This document shows positions 41,029-48,901 of a stretch of 53,675 bases of DNA, in pieces. A program made the position numbers and the translations under genes. The stretch is from an uncultured bacterium (GTDB taxonomy: Bacteria; Bacillota_I; Bacilli_A; RFN20; CAG-826): contig CASFQA010000007.1 in NCBI GenBank assembly GCA_949296775.1, positions 1-53,675 of the forward strand, written 5' to 3'. The notes below the pieces were generated by a model, which saw nothing but the letters and a program-made list of their open reading frames with translations, did not search any database and was not told where the DNA came from. Positions within the stretch are counted from its first letter, which is position 1, and each line of letters starts with the position of its first letter.

Positions 41029-41102
41029 TGGCAGGGGCTGAAGGAATCGAACCCTCATTAAAGGTTTTGGAGACCTCTGTTCTACCATTGAACCAAGCCC
41101 CT
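41029..41102 (-). tRNA. trnW: tRNA-Trp (anticodon CCA)
   Basis: 74 bases with the 3' CCA encoded. Acceptor AGGGGCT pairs with AGCCCCT, discriminator G. D arm GGTTCAATGGTAGAAC; anticodon stem GAGGT/ACCTT with loop CTCCAAA (anticodon CCA); T arm AGGGTTCGATTCCTT-type. Only the CCA anticodon is needed because TGA is used as stop in this genome. Confidence 0.95.
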
Positions 41103-41106
41103 ATGT

Positions 41107-41131
41107 CGCCTGGCAGCCGTGGCTGCAGGCG
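41107..41131. repeat. Inverted repeat immediately upstream of tRNA-Trp
   Basis: CGCCTGGCAGCC (41107-41118) and GGCTGCAGGCG (41121-41131) pair over 11 bases with one bulge and a two-base centre. On the tRNA strand it lies in the leader between yqeY and the tRNA. It is not followed by a T-run, so an RNA-processing or operator role is as likely as termination. Confidence 0.5.
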
Positions 41132-41170
41132 GTATCTTAGCAAACTAGTTCAAAGAAATAAAGTTTTTCC

Positions 41171-41587
41171 TTAAAGCGAACGGGCGATCTTGTTGACCAA
41201 GCCCATGTCGACTTGACCATCGTAATTGGCTTTGAAGTGCTTCATGACCGAAGGAATCGACTTATCGCCGAGCTTGGCGATAATGCCCCGAATCTCCTCT
41301 TCGGATAGCATCTTCGGCAAGAAGACGGAGATAGCTTCCTTTTGCTTGGCGATTTTCTCGGCGTCTTCAAGCCGGTTGGCCTGAACATATCCTTCCCTTT
41401 CCTCATCGAGCTCTTTGCCGAACTTCATGATGAGGCGGATCACGTCGGCGTCCCCCACTTCCTTGTTGGAGCCGGAAGTCAGCAACGCCTGATAAGCCGA
41501 AATGACCATCGAATAGGCCGTCCGGGCGTTTTGGTCGTGGGCCTTCATGGCCGCGACATTGGCTTTGCGGATTTCGTCGATCAGCAT
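41171..41587 (-). CDS. yqeY: GatB/YqeY domain-containing protein
   Basis: 138 residues, close to the usual 147. It matches the YqeY family along its length: LIDEIRKANVAAMKAHDQNA, RLIMKFGKELDEEREGY, AEKIAKQKEAISVFLPKML and SIPSVMKHFKANYDGQVDMG. The helical domain is related to the tail of GatB, suggesting tRNA or amidotransferase-linked work, but its exact function is unknown. It follows trkH by 11 bases with a GGAGG-type site and is upstream of tRNA-Trp on the same strand. Confidence 0.9.
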   Translation of the reverse strand: MLIDEIRKANVAAMKAHDQNARTAYSMVISAYQALLTSGSNKEVGDADVIRLIMKFGKELDEEREGYVQANRLEDAEKIAKQKEAISVFLPKMLSEEEIRGIIAKLGDKSIPSVMKHFKANYDGQVDMGLVNKIARSL

Positions 41588-41598
41588 AACGAACCTCC

Positions 41599-43251
41599 TT
41601 ATACGGTTTCCTGGTGGAGCACGTCCTTCCCGACCCGAACGATGGCGTAGTACATCGGCATGATCTCAAGTCGCCCTAAGAACATCGAGAGGGACATGAA
41701 CCAGAGGAGCCAATTATACGCCCAAAGCGGGTTCGACGCGCCATAGGCGAGGAAATCGACGACGGTATTCCCGGTTCCCGATAAGCCGGAAGCCACCAGA
41801 TACAAAGAGTTTTCGGCGCTCATGTTGGGCACTAGGAGGGTGAAGAAGGTGATGAGGACCAAAGTAATCAGATATATAAGCAGATAGATGGAATTCTCTT
41901 TGTAAAGTTCCGGGGTGACCTCGACCGTCTTCCCAGCCCGGACAATGTTATGGGGGCGAACTTGGCGGGAGGGGGACAATTTGAACTTAATCGACCACCA
42001 AACCTGCTTTAAGGCAACCACGACCCGCAGCTGCTTCGAGGCCCCGGCCGTTGAGCCCGAGCCCCCGCCGATGACCATGGCCAATATCGACAAGGCGATG
42101 ATGCCCGGTCCCAGTATGTTGATGCTCGGGGCATTGCCGAAGCCGGTCGTGGTCAAGCAGGATATGATCTGGAAGCCGGCGTAGCGGAAAGCGGTGAACC
42201 CGTCGATCCCCGCCCCATTATCGTATTGAAGGGTGCAGAAGAGGGTTCCGACCCCGATGGCCATGATCAGGAAAATGGCCATGAAACGGACTTCGCAGTC
42301 CCGGACGAAGTTCTTGACCTTCCCGGTGATGAGGTTGTAGATAAGCAGGAACGAGGTCGCGCCCAGCAGCATGATGATGCACATCGTGGTCTCGGCCCCG
42401 ATATAGTTGTAGGTGAATAATCCATTGCCTGGATAAGCTTCGGTGAAATAGTAATAGAATCCGCTATAACGAGTGGCGAAACCCCCGGTCGCCATGGCGC
42501 AGGCGCTTTGGCAGATGGCCTCGAAGTAATCGACACCGAATAGCCAAAGGACGAACGAGCCGAGAAGAATGATCCCGCAGTAGATGGAGAAGGTGATCTT
42601 GGCCGTTTTCGCCAAGTTAGGGAGCAGCCGATCGTTATGCCCCTCGGCGAAGAAAAGCTTCAATCCGTAACGGTCGGAAATGGCGCTGGTGACGATGAGC
42701 ACCAAGCCAACCCCGCCGAAGAATTGGGTCAGAGCCCGGTAGAAAAGGAAGACGTGGGCGCAGCTTTTGGCATAATACTCATCGGTTAATGGGACGTCGA
42801 TGTCCGCTAAGAAATTGAGCTCCCGGGTAACCGAATAACCGGTGGCCGAGTAGCCGGAAACCGACTCGAAGACCGCTTCGGAGAAGCTCATGGTCAATTG
42901 GTTGGGGTCGGCTGGACCAGTCACTAAATAACGGGCGAGGAAGAAGGGCAAAGCCCCGATGAAAACGGTGAAAAGCCAAATCAGGACCAGCAATACCGAA
43001 TCCTGATGCTTGCCTAGCCGCGACTTATTGTCCCTCTTCAAAAGGATCAGCCCCATCACGACCCCGATGACGACCGCCGCCCCGCCGGGAATTAAAAATG
43101 CCGGGTAGGCACCCCATTCGGTTGGATAAATGGCAATCATCAATAACGGCAAAAGGCAGATGACGCCGGCTAACCCGATGAAAATCGACAAATAGCCGAT
43201 GATCAGCCGATAAGGGGCATTATTGCCGCGCGAAGAAAGCAAAGGGCTCAT
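41599..43251 (-). CDS. trkH: Trk-type potassium uptake channel subunit TrkH/KtrB
   Basis: 550-residue membrane protein with the fourfold membrane-pore-membrane plan. Selectivity-filter-like loops can be seen: SVSGYSATGYS, ACAMATGGFATRYSG, CLTTTGFGNAP and GLSGTGNTVV. IGGGSGSTAGASKQLRVV is the conserved cytoplasmic/pore block of TrkH. It takes up K+ (or Na+/K+) gated by the TrkA-type proteins encoded just upstream. The start lies two bases after the TrkA stop. Confidence 0.92.
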   Translation of the reverse strand: MSPLLSSRGNNAPYRLIIGYLSIFIGLAGVICLLPLLMIAIYPTEWGAYPAFLIPGGAAVVIGVVMGLILLKRDNKSRLGKHQDSVLLVLIWLFTVFIGALPFFLARYLVTGPADPNQLTMSFSEAVFESVSGYSATGYSVTRELNFLADIDVPLTDEYYAKSCAHVFLFYRALTQFFGGVGLVLIVTSAISDRYGLKLFFAEGHNDRLLPNLAKTAKITFSIYCGIILLGSFVLWLFGVDYFEAICQSACAMATGGFATRYSGFYYYFTEAYPGNGLFTYNYIGAETTMCIIMLLGATSFLLIYNLITGKVKNFVRDCEVRFMAIFLIMAIGVGTLFCTLQYDNGAGIDGFTAFRYAGFQIISCLTTTGFGNAPSINILGPGIIALSILAMVIGGGSGSTAGASKQLRVVVALKQVWWSIKFKLSPSRQVRPHNIVRAGKTVEVTPELYKENSIYLLIYLITLVLITFFTLLVPNMSAENSLYLVASGLSGTGNTVVDFLAYGASNPLWAYNWLLWFMSLSMFLGRLEIMPMYYAIVRVGKDVLHQETV

Positions 43252-43253
43252 CC

Positions 43254-43916
43254 TTAGTCCTCCTGACGGATGAAGGCCATGACCTTTTTCTGATCTTGAC
43301 TTCGGCAGATAACCATCAGTTTATCCTTCGGTTGGATATAGGTATCGCCCTTGGGGATGATGATATCAGGGAAACGCTCGATGCAGGCGATGGAGGCATA
43401 GGAAGGGAAATGGATATCCTTGAGCATCTTATTGGCCATTTTGAACTTGGATAGAACCACGGCCTCGATCATGACGATCTTCCCGTTTTCCAACGATAAG
43501 GTCTTGAAGAGGTCCTCGACGGAGGATTCGTTTTTGATCGATTGGCCCAGCAAGTAAGAGGAGGAGATGACCGAATCGATGCCAAGCGATTGATAAATCG
43601 CGACATTTTGCGGATTGGAGACGACGCAGACGCATTTCTTGGCATTGAAGACGGTTTTCGCCAAATAGCAAGAGGCGTAATTGTCGGTATCCGAGGAGGA
43701 CAAAGCAATGAAGGCGTCGGCATCGTAGGCATTGGCCTCCTCCAAAGCATAACGCCGCCACGGGCTGCCGACGTAGACGGGGACTTTCTGGCGTTTGACG
43801 ATTTTATTGGCCACATCTTTGGAACCGTTGATGACGACCAATTCGGTTCCTTTGCCTTTCAGCATCGAGATGATGTATTCGGCTTCGGCGCTACCGCCGG
43901 CGACGACGATCTTCAT
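43254..43916 (-). CDS. trkA: TrkA-type potassium channel regulator (RCK_N + RCK_C)
   Basis: 220 residues. The N-terminal Rossmann domain starts VVAGGSAEAEYIISML, where the nucleotide-binding glycine pattern is reduced (GGSAEA rather than GxGxxG), followed by FIALSSSDTDNYASCYLAKTVF. The C-terminal RCK_C/TrkA_C domain covers about 145-220 (DIHFPSYASIACIERFPDII, then KGDTYIQPKDKLMVICR). The regulatory ring of the TrkH channel is probably a mixed assembly with the 141-aa TrkA_N protein upstream. AGGAGA ribosome site, 4-base overlap with the preceding gene. Confidence 0.88.
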   Translation of the reverse strand: MKIVVAGGSAEAEYIISMLKGKGTELVVINGSKDVANKIVKRQKVPVYVGSPWRRYALEEANAYDADAFIALSSSDTDNYASCYLAKTVFNAKKCVCVVSNPQNVAIYQSLGIDSVISSSYLLGQSIKNESSVEDLFKTLSLENGKIVMIEAVVLSKFKMANKMLKDIHFPSYASIACIERFPDIIIPKGDTYIQPKDKLMVICRSQDQKKVMAFIRQED

Positions 43917-44338
43917 TTGTCTTCTCCTGGAATGGTCCCATCGCGGAGCAATGAGAAGCGGTCACGCGAGAGTTGGAACGGATAGATGGCTTTAACGTTG
44001 AGCCCTTGGATAAGCAATCCCTTATCCGGGTCGTCAAAGCGGACGTAAATATAGGGGATTTGGAATTTTTTGGCGCAAAGGTGGGCTAAAAAGAGGTTGA
44101 CGTTGTCATTCCCGGTCGTGATGACCGCCTCCCGGGCCGAAGCGAGCCCCGCGTCGATCAAAGCATCGACGTCGGTGGCGTCCGCTACCTTGGAATAGCC
44201 GGAAAAAAGCTCATCGAGCCGGTCGAAGCTGGAATCATCGCTATCGATGATAATCACGTCATCGCCCGATTGGGAGGCGTAATTAGCGATGGAGGATCCG
44301 AGCCGCCCACAGCCGATGACGACAAGAGTGTTCTTCAT
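43913..44338 (-). CDS. Short TrkA_N-only potassium channel regulator
   Basis: 141 residues, only the NAD(H)-binding RCK_N half: VIGCGRLGSSIANYASQSGDDVIIIDSD with an intact GxGxxG and acidic ribose ligand, then EAVITTGNDNVNLFLAHLCAKKF and VRFDDPDKG. It lacks TrkA_C. The complementary defect in the next protein (weak glycine loop but with TrkA_C) suggests the two make one heteromeric gate. First gene of the potassium operon, with a leaderless promoter. Confidence 0.88.
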   Translation of the reverse strand: MKNTLVVIGCGRLGSSIANYASQSGDDVIIIDSDDSSFDRLDELFSGYSKVADATDVDALIDAGLASAREAVITTGNDNVNLFLAHLCAKKFQIPYIYVRFDDPDKGLLIQGLNVKAIYPFQLSRDRFSLLRDGTIPGEDK

Positions 44339-44346
44339 ACGGGGCG

Positions 44347-44374
44347 ATTATACGCGTTAAAAGTTAAAAGACAA
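44347..44374 (-). promoter_or_regulatory. Promoter of the potassium-uptake operon, leaderless type
   Basis: Minus strand TTGTCT (44374-44369), 16-base spacer, TATAAT (44352-44347), eight bases to the ATG at 44338. No ribosome site. Confidence 0.65.
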
Positions 44375-44380
44375 CCCCGC

Positions 44381-45004
44381 CTACATCTTCCGATGAGGGG
44401 CGTTGAGGGCAAAGTCGGGAAGATTCACGTTTTCTGGGAGATTATCGATGATTTCAACCTTCGGATAAAGGGCGGTGATTTCGGCGTATTTGGCTTTGGT
44501 GTCCTTTTTCTTCAGCCCTTTAAACCCCAAGTCACGATACCTTTCCAAACACCAACGGACGTATTCCTTGGTGGCGGTGGTCATGAAATAACGGTCGCAA
44601 CGGGCATTGAAGTAATCAAGGGTCGTCTCCGGCGTAAAATGCTCGGGGTCATAGGTCTTGGAGGCCGAAAGCATATCGCAGACGTATTCGGTGGCATAAA
44701 CCCAGCTCATGGTATGGGCGATGACTCGACCCATGAAGAAATCGGTCCAATATTCCCAGTGGTGTTTGTTCCGCCTAGTATGGTGCTGACAAATATAAGA
44801 GAAACAATCGTTGGTCTTCCTTTCCTCGTAGACCGGGGAATGGTGACCGTTGAAGTTTCGGGCCGATATCCGAAATTCGGTCGGAGACAATTTGCTTAGG
44901 TCGTGCTTAAGGCAATGAAGGAAGATGCCGCAATGAAAGCCGTTCCGAATCACCTGATGCCGGTGCTTGGTGATGGTTTTCAAATGCCCTAACCACTTAA
45001 TCAT
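44381..45004 (-). CDS. DUF5662-family protein
   Basis: 207 residues, soluble. The His/Asp-rich motifs resemble those of DUF5662 proteins common in Firmicutes: HRHQVIRNGFHCGIFLHCLK, then HDLSKLSPTEF, CQHHTRRNKHHWEYW and a later HTMSWVYATEY. These could form a metal site of an HD-like hydrolase, but no activity is established. It overlaps the sir2 stop by eight bases. Confidence 0.75.
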   Translation of the reverse strand: MIKWLGHLKTITKHRHQVIRNGFHCGIFLHCLKHDLSKLSPTEFRISARNFNGHHSPVYEERKTNDCFSYICQHHTRRNKHHWEYWTDFFMGRVIAHTMSWVYATEYVCDMLSASKTYDPEHFTPETTLDYFNARCDRYFMTTATKEYVRWCLERYRDLGFKGLKKKDTKAKYAEITALYPKVEIIDNLPENVNLPDFALNAPHRKM

Positions 45005-45734
45005 CGTTCACTCCCAAGATTGCTTCCAGCGCCATTCCGATATCCTCGTGGATAACGTAATCGCATTCTTTATCATAAGGGGTTGGTTCCGCGTTGATCA
45101 TTATTTTCTTTCCGGAAAGCATGTATTCGGGGAAAGCGGCGACCGGATAGACCCGCATCGAGGTGCCGCCGATAATAAGCAAGTCGCAATAACGGATCTC
45201 GGTTAGGCAATCGTCGATCACCGCTTCGTCTAAAGGCTCCTCGTATAGAACGACATTCGGCTTAATGACGCCCCCGCATTCGCAACGGGGGATTCCCTGG
45301 TGGGGGATTTCCGAAAGCGAGTAAGTTCGCCCGCATTCTTGGCAATGGTAATGGCTGATCGAGCCATGGGGTTCGTAAACGATGTCCGACCCGGCCGCCT
45401 GATGCAAGCCATCGATGTTTTGGGTGATGATGGCGATTCTTTTCCTTTGCCCGAACCGCGCCAAAACCCGGTGGGCCTTATTTGGCTTAGCCGAATCATG
45501 GACCATCGTCTTCCAATAGAAATCGTAAAACTCCCGCGGATGGGAAAGGAAATAGGAATGGCTTAGCATCGTCTCATAGGCGACGCCATATTCGCTTTCG
45601 ATATTGTAAATCCCCTGAGGGGAACGGAAATCCGGTATGCCGGAGGCGGTCGATACCCCAGCCCCGCCGATGAAAACGATCCGCCGGGCTTGGCGGACCG
45701 CTTCTTTTATTTCCTCAAGCTTCGTCTTCTCCAT
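44997..45734 (-). CDS. cobB: NAD-dependent protein deacylase, sirtuin
   Basis: 245 residues, the normal size of bacterial sirtuins. GGAGVSTASGIPDFRSPQGIY binds NAD, ITQNIDGLHQAAG holds the catalytic region, followed by EPHGS with the catalytic His. The zinc site is CQECGR with CECGG (three of the four cysteines are in Cx2C and CxC form as usual). VVLYEEPL and IIGGTSMRVYPVAAFPEY complete the fold. It removes acyl groups from lysines. Its start overlaps the end of the phosphodiesterase gene. Confidence 0.92.
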   Translation of the reverse strand: MEKTKLEEIKEAVRQARRIVFIGGAGVSTASGIPDFRSPQGIYNIESEYGVAYETMLSHSYFLSHPREFYDFYWKTMVHDSAKPNKAHRVLARFGQRKRIAIITQNIDGLHQAAGSDIVYEPHGSISHYHCQECGRTYSLSEIPHQGIPRCECGGVIKPNVVLYEEPLDEAVIDDCLTEIRYCDLLIIGGTSMRVYPVAAFPEYMLSGKKIMINAEPTPYDKECDYVIHEDIGMALEAILGVNDD

Positions 45735-46470
45735 CGGAGCTGATCTTCGGCCTTACCCGCTCGATGGCCTCATCGGAAAGGAATTGGAAAGTGAGGATGT
45801 CGGCATAGTTTTTGGCGTTCTGCACTTCCTCTTCGCTTTCAAGCGTCCAAACGTTGACGATTCCGCCCTTCTTCCGATAGCCCATGACCTTGCGATTGGT
45901 CAGAAGGTCTTTGCCCGGGCAAAGGAATTCGAAGAACCCGCGGAGGTTGAGGATCGAGGGTCTGCCGCTGCTGACGAGCAAGCCGCGCATATAACCCGAC
46001 TTCTTCAACGGGAACAAAGCCCGCGGATCGAAGGAGATGACGACGATGTTCTTTTTCTCCTTGATAAAGGAAAGCTCGTTAAGCAAGGCCTTGGCCAGCA
46101 ATTTGGCGTTCCCTTTGTACGGCTTAAGCTCAACGACGATCGGCACCTGCTCGTTGGTTTGCGAGAGAACCTCGAGGAAACTCGGGACCTCTTCCCCATC
46201 AAGCAGCCGGTAATTCTTTTTCAGATAACCGAGGTCCATCTCCTCGATGATCCCCTCTTTCCCAGTGGTCCGTTTCAAATCGGAATCGTGGCTCACCACC
46301 AGGTGCCCGTCTTTGGAAAGATGGACGTCGAGTTCAAACGGCAGATTCTTTTCCTTGGCTTTGGCGAAGGCGCGCAACCCATTCTCGGTGGTATTGGCGT
46401 CGTGGAGTCCACGGTGACAAAGCAAAGTGAAGACCCGTGGATCGAATTGTTCCCTTGATGCTCTTTTCAT
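45715..46470 (-). CDS. glpQ: Glycerophosphodiester phosphodiesterase
   Basis: 251 residues from the ATG at 46470 (MKRASREQ), preferred because TAATAT sits seven bases upstream and the alternative start at 46500 lies in the end of the upstream gene. TIM-barrel GDPD motifs: CHRGLHDANTTENGLRAF (His, Arg, Glu metal and substrate sites), LPFELDVHLSKDGHLVVSHD (Glu, Asp, His), VELKPYKG. It lacks a signal peptide, so it likely acts on cytoplasmic glycerophosphodiesters. Upstream member of the sirtuin-DUF5662 group. Confidence 0.87.
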   Translation of the reverse strand: MKRASREQFDPRVFTLLCHRGLHDANTTENGLRAFAKAKEKNLPFELDVHLSKDGHLVVSHDSDLKRTTGKEGIIEEMDLGYLKKNYRLLDGEEVPSFLEVLSQTNEQVPIVVELKPYKGNAKLLAKALLNELSFIKEKKNIVVISFDPRALFPLKKSGYMRGLLVSSGRPSILNLRGFFEFLCPGKDLLTNRKVMGYRKKGGIVNVWTLESEEEVQNAKNYADILTFQFLSDEAIERVRPKISSDGEDEA

Positions 46471-46477
46471 AGCACAC

Positions 46478-46483
46478 ATATTA
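46478..46483 (-). promoter_or_regulatory. -10 element TAATAT of the phosphodiesterase gene, leaderless type
   Basis: Minus-strand TAATAT seven bases before the ATG at 46470; a TTATCA lies 16 bases further up. Overlaps the end of the ClC-type gene. Confidence 0.4.
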
Positions 46484-47899
46484 CACCTTTGGTTGAACAT
46501 GATAAGAGCGAGTTATCAACTTCGCTTTGTCGGCGATATCGGAAAATGGATAAAGGCGGAACCTAGAGGTGGCGAAAGCGTGATGACGGGAGTCAGCCAT
46601 CGATAAAGCCCGGGAGAGCGTAGGGAAGCCGCCAACCCGGGAAGAAAGCAAGATGGCGGCGATAGAAGAGGGCAGGAGCAAGACGAACAAGGCCGGGGAA
46701 AGGCCAAAAGAGAAGACCAAAGCCAGAGGCAATAAGCCGTTGCCGGTCAAAAAGCCGAAGAAGGATAAAGCGAAGGCATAGACGAATAGGGTTTCATAGC
46801 CCTCCGCCAAGAAAGGGGACAAGCGGAGCAAGAAGGCCGCGAATAAAGCCCCGAACCCCAAACTGGGGATGATGTTGCCGCCGGAAAAATGAGAGGAAAA
46901 GGAAAATAAAGTAAAGGCGAAACGAATAAGAAGCAGCAAAAACAAAGCGGCGATCGAATAGTCCAAAAGCGATTCGCTCAATTCGAAATAGGCGGCCCCG
47001 GTGCCTAAGGCCTCCGGCATAAAGAAAGCCAGGGCAAAGCAAATCGCAACTCCGCAAAAAAGGGATAACTGATAGGAGACGCCGTTATCCTGCCATAAGG
47101 TTTTTCGCGCCAAAGAGCCAAGTTTTACGTAGATATAGGATAACGGCAACGTGATTAACGGCAAGAAAGCCATCCAAATGACGTTGGCTAGACTGGCGAA
47201 GCCGAATTGCTGCAACGACAGGCTGTAATCATGGAAAACGAAGCAGCGCCACCATTCAAGGCCGAAGTCCTCCCGATAGGCTAAATAACGGAACCCACTG
47301 TAAAGAAGATGGGTAAGGATGACCGTGAGGCAGCTGGAAACAACCACCCGCCACTCCCCTTTTCGGCGTTGACGGAAAAAGGCAAAGGCAAAGGAATTCG
47401 CCAAACCGGCCAAAGGGTTATGGAAAGCCAATGAGAAGCCAATGGCCCCGCCGATGCGAACCCCTTCCTTCGACATGGCGGAGCTTTTATGCAATTTGGA
47501 AAACACCGCCCCGAAAACCAAGCTGGTCATGAAAACCGAAGGAGCCTCGGCCCCTAAGGCCAATCCAGCGGCGAAGGAGCATAGGCAGCAAAGGAAAATA
47601 AGGACGATATCCTTAACATATTCAACGTGGAGCCCAATCCCAACAAAAGTCGATAAGACCTCGTTCGATTCGTTTCGATCGCGCAGCAGCAAAATGGCCG
47701 AAAGCTGAAAATGGCCAAGCAAGAATAAGATAAGCAGGAACAGCAACGCCGAATCCCAAGAAACGAAATGATCGAAGGAATAGAAAAGGGCGACTTTCCG
47801 CATCAGGTAATGGAATGGGAAAACGACGGCGACCGCGATAACTCCCGCCAATAGGCTCCGCCAGAATAAAGGGGCAAATTCGATTTGGTCCGTTTTCAT
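46481..47899 (-). CDS. Divergent ClC-type chloride channel/antiporter
   Basis: 472-residue membrane protein with about 11 helices. ALGAEAPSVFMTSLVFGAVF corresponds to the GREGP ion-gate block with the glutamate kept; IGGAIGFSLAFHNPLAGL and SGGNIIPSLGFGALFAAF (the GxFxP-like block) follow in the right order, as does GNGLLPLAL. The signatures are degenerate compared with classical ClC proteins. No CBS domains. It is divergent from cysK and has its own strong promoter. Confidence 0.75.
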   Translation of the reverse strand: MKTDQIEFAPLFWRSLLAGVIAVAVVFPFHYLMRKVALFYSFDHFVSWDSALLFLLILFLLGHFQLSAILLLRDRNESNEVLSTFVGIGLHVEYVKDIVLIFLCCLCSFAAGLALGAEAPSVFMTSLVFGAVFSKLHKSSAMSKEGVRIGGAIGFSLAFHNPLAGLANSFAFAFFRQRRKGEWRVVVSSCLTVILTHLLYSGFRYLAYREDFGLEWWRCFVFHDYSLSLQQFGFASLANVIWMAFLPLITLPLSYIYVKLGSLARKTLWQDNGVSYQLSLFCGVAICFALAFFMPEALGTGAAYFELSESLLDYSIAALFLLLLIRFAFTLFSFSSHFSGGNIIPSLGFGALFAAFLLRLSPFLAEGYETLFVYAFALSFFGFLTGNGLLPLALVFSFGLSPALFVLLLPSSIAAILLSSRVGGFPTLSRALSMADSRHHAFATSRFRLYPFSDIADKAKLITRSYHVQPKV

Positions 47900-47912
47900 G
47901 GTCCGGCGCGAA

Positions 47913-47940
47913 ATTATAGATGGTAAATCGGCAATGTCAA
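47913..47940 (-). promoter_or_regulatory. Promoter of the ClC-type gene
   Basis: Minus strand TTGACA (47940-47935), 16-base spacer, TATAAT (47918-47913): both hexamers perfect. Only 13 bases separate TATAAT from the ATG at 47899, so the leader is very short and lacks a ribosome site. Confidence 0.75.
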
Positions 47941-47962
47941 AATATGGCTTTCATTTGCCATT

Positions 47963-47980
47963 GGCTATATATTTATAGCC
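47963..47980. promoter_or_regulatory. Palindrome GGCTATA-TATT-TATAGCC abutting the cysK start codon
   Basis: Seven-base perfect arms with a four-base centre, ending at the base before the cysK ATG. The centre includes TATATT (47968-47973), which as a -10 would give a leaderless mRNA. A protein bound here would cover the -10, so this is a likely operator for cysteine-dependent control. Confidence 0.5.
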
Positions 47981-48901
47981 ATGCGAAACATCAACGCCTC
48001 CTCAATACTCGAGGCCATCGGCCATACCCCCCTAGTCCGGCTAGAAAACATCGAGAGGGAATACGGCTTGCCCTATTCCCTTTACGCGAAGCTCGAACGT
48101 TTCAATCCAAGCGGTTCCATCAAAGACCGGACGGCTTATTACCTAATCAAGGAAGCCAAACGCAAACGAGATTTGCCTGAAGGGGGATTGGTGATCGAAC
48201 CGACCTCCGGCAACACCGGCATCGGCTTAGCCATGGTCTGCGCCGTCTTGGGCCACCCCCTCCACATCTACATGCCTTCCTCCGCCTCGAAGGAACGAAT
48301 CCAAATGATGGAGGCTTATGGGGCCAAGGTCATCCTGACCCCCGGCCAAGAAGGGATGAAAGGGGCAGTTGAGGCGGCGAAGAAGGAATTGGCTTCCACT
48401 CCAGGCTCTTTCTTAGCCGGCCAATTCGACAATCCCGACAACGCCCTTGCCCATTACGAGACGACCGGGCCGGAGATCGTAGAGCAATTAGACGGAAAGA
48501 TCGATGCCCTAATCGCCAGCATCGGCACCGGCGGGACCATCACCGGCATCGCCCGTTATTTCAAGGAAAAGGCCATCATCGCCAAGATCATCGGCGTCGA
48601 GCCAACCGAATCGCCTTTATTGTCCAAAGGCTATGCCGGCCCCCATCTTATCCAAGGAATCGGAGCCAATTTCATCCCGAAGGTATTAGACCGCTCCTTA
48701 CTCGACGAAGTCATCGACATCGCTTCCGCCGATGCCTATGAAGGAACGCGGATCCTTGCCAAAAAGGAAGGCATATTAGCCGGCATTTCCTCGGGATCGG
48801 CTTTAATGGCCGCGCTTAAATCCGACTTAAAAGGCAACGTCGTCATCATCTTACCCGACAACGGGGAACGCTACTTATCGGTAAAAGGATTATATGAATA
48901 A
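47981..48901 (+). CDS. cysK: Cysteine synthase A (O-acetylserine sulfhydrylase)
   Basis: 306 residues, PLP-dependent fold-type II. The PLP lysine is in FNPSGSIKDRTAYYLI. The phosphate-binding TSGNTGIGLAMVCA, the substrate loop, and GTGGTITGIARYF and GISSGSALMA blocks are all present. It makes cysteine from O-acetylserine and sulfide. The following serine acetyltransferase gene overlaps it by eight bases, giving a complete two-step pathway. No ribosome site; a palindrome with a -10 abuts the ATG. Confidence 0.95.
   Translation: MRNINASSILEAIGHTPLVRLENIEREYGLPYSLYAKLERFNPSGSIKDRTAYYLIKEAKRKRDLPEGGLVIEPTSGNTGIGLAMVCAVLGHPLHIYMPSSASKERIQMMEAYGAKVILTPGQEGMKGAVEAAKKELASTPGSFLAGQFDNPDNALAHYETTGPEIVEQLDGKIDALIASIGTGGTITGIARYFKEKAIIAKIIGVEPTESPLLSKGYAGPHLIQGIGANFIPKVLDRSLLDEVIDIASADAYEGTRILAKKEGILAGISSGSALMAALKSDLKGNVVIILPDNGERYLSVKGLYE

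Noticed and set aside
40845-41174. ORF reading through tRNA-Trp (AEGIEPSLKVLETS-type peptide)
   Set aside because: This peptide type is the well-known false translation of a tRNA complement.
45637-46458. 273-codon open frame opposite the phosphodiesterase and sirtuin genes
   Set aside because: Spans two clear genes on the other strand and shows no domain or start signals.
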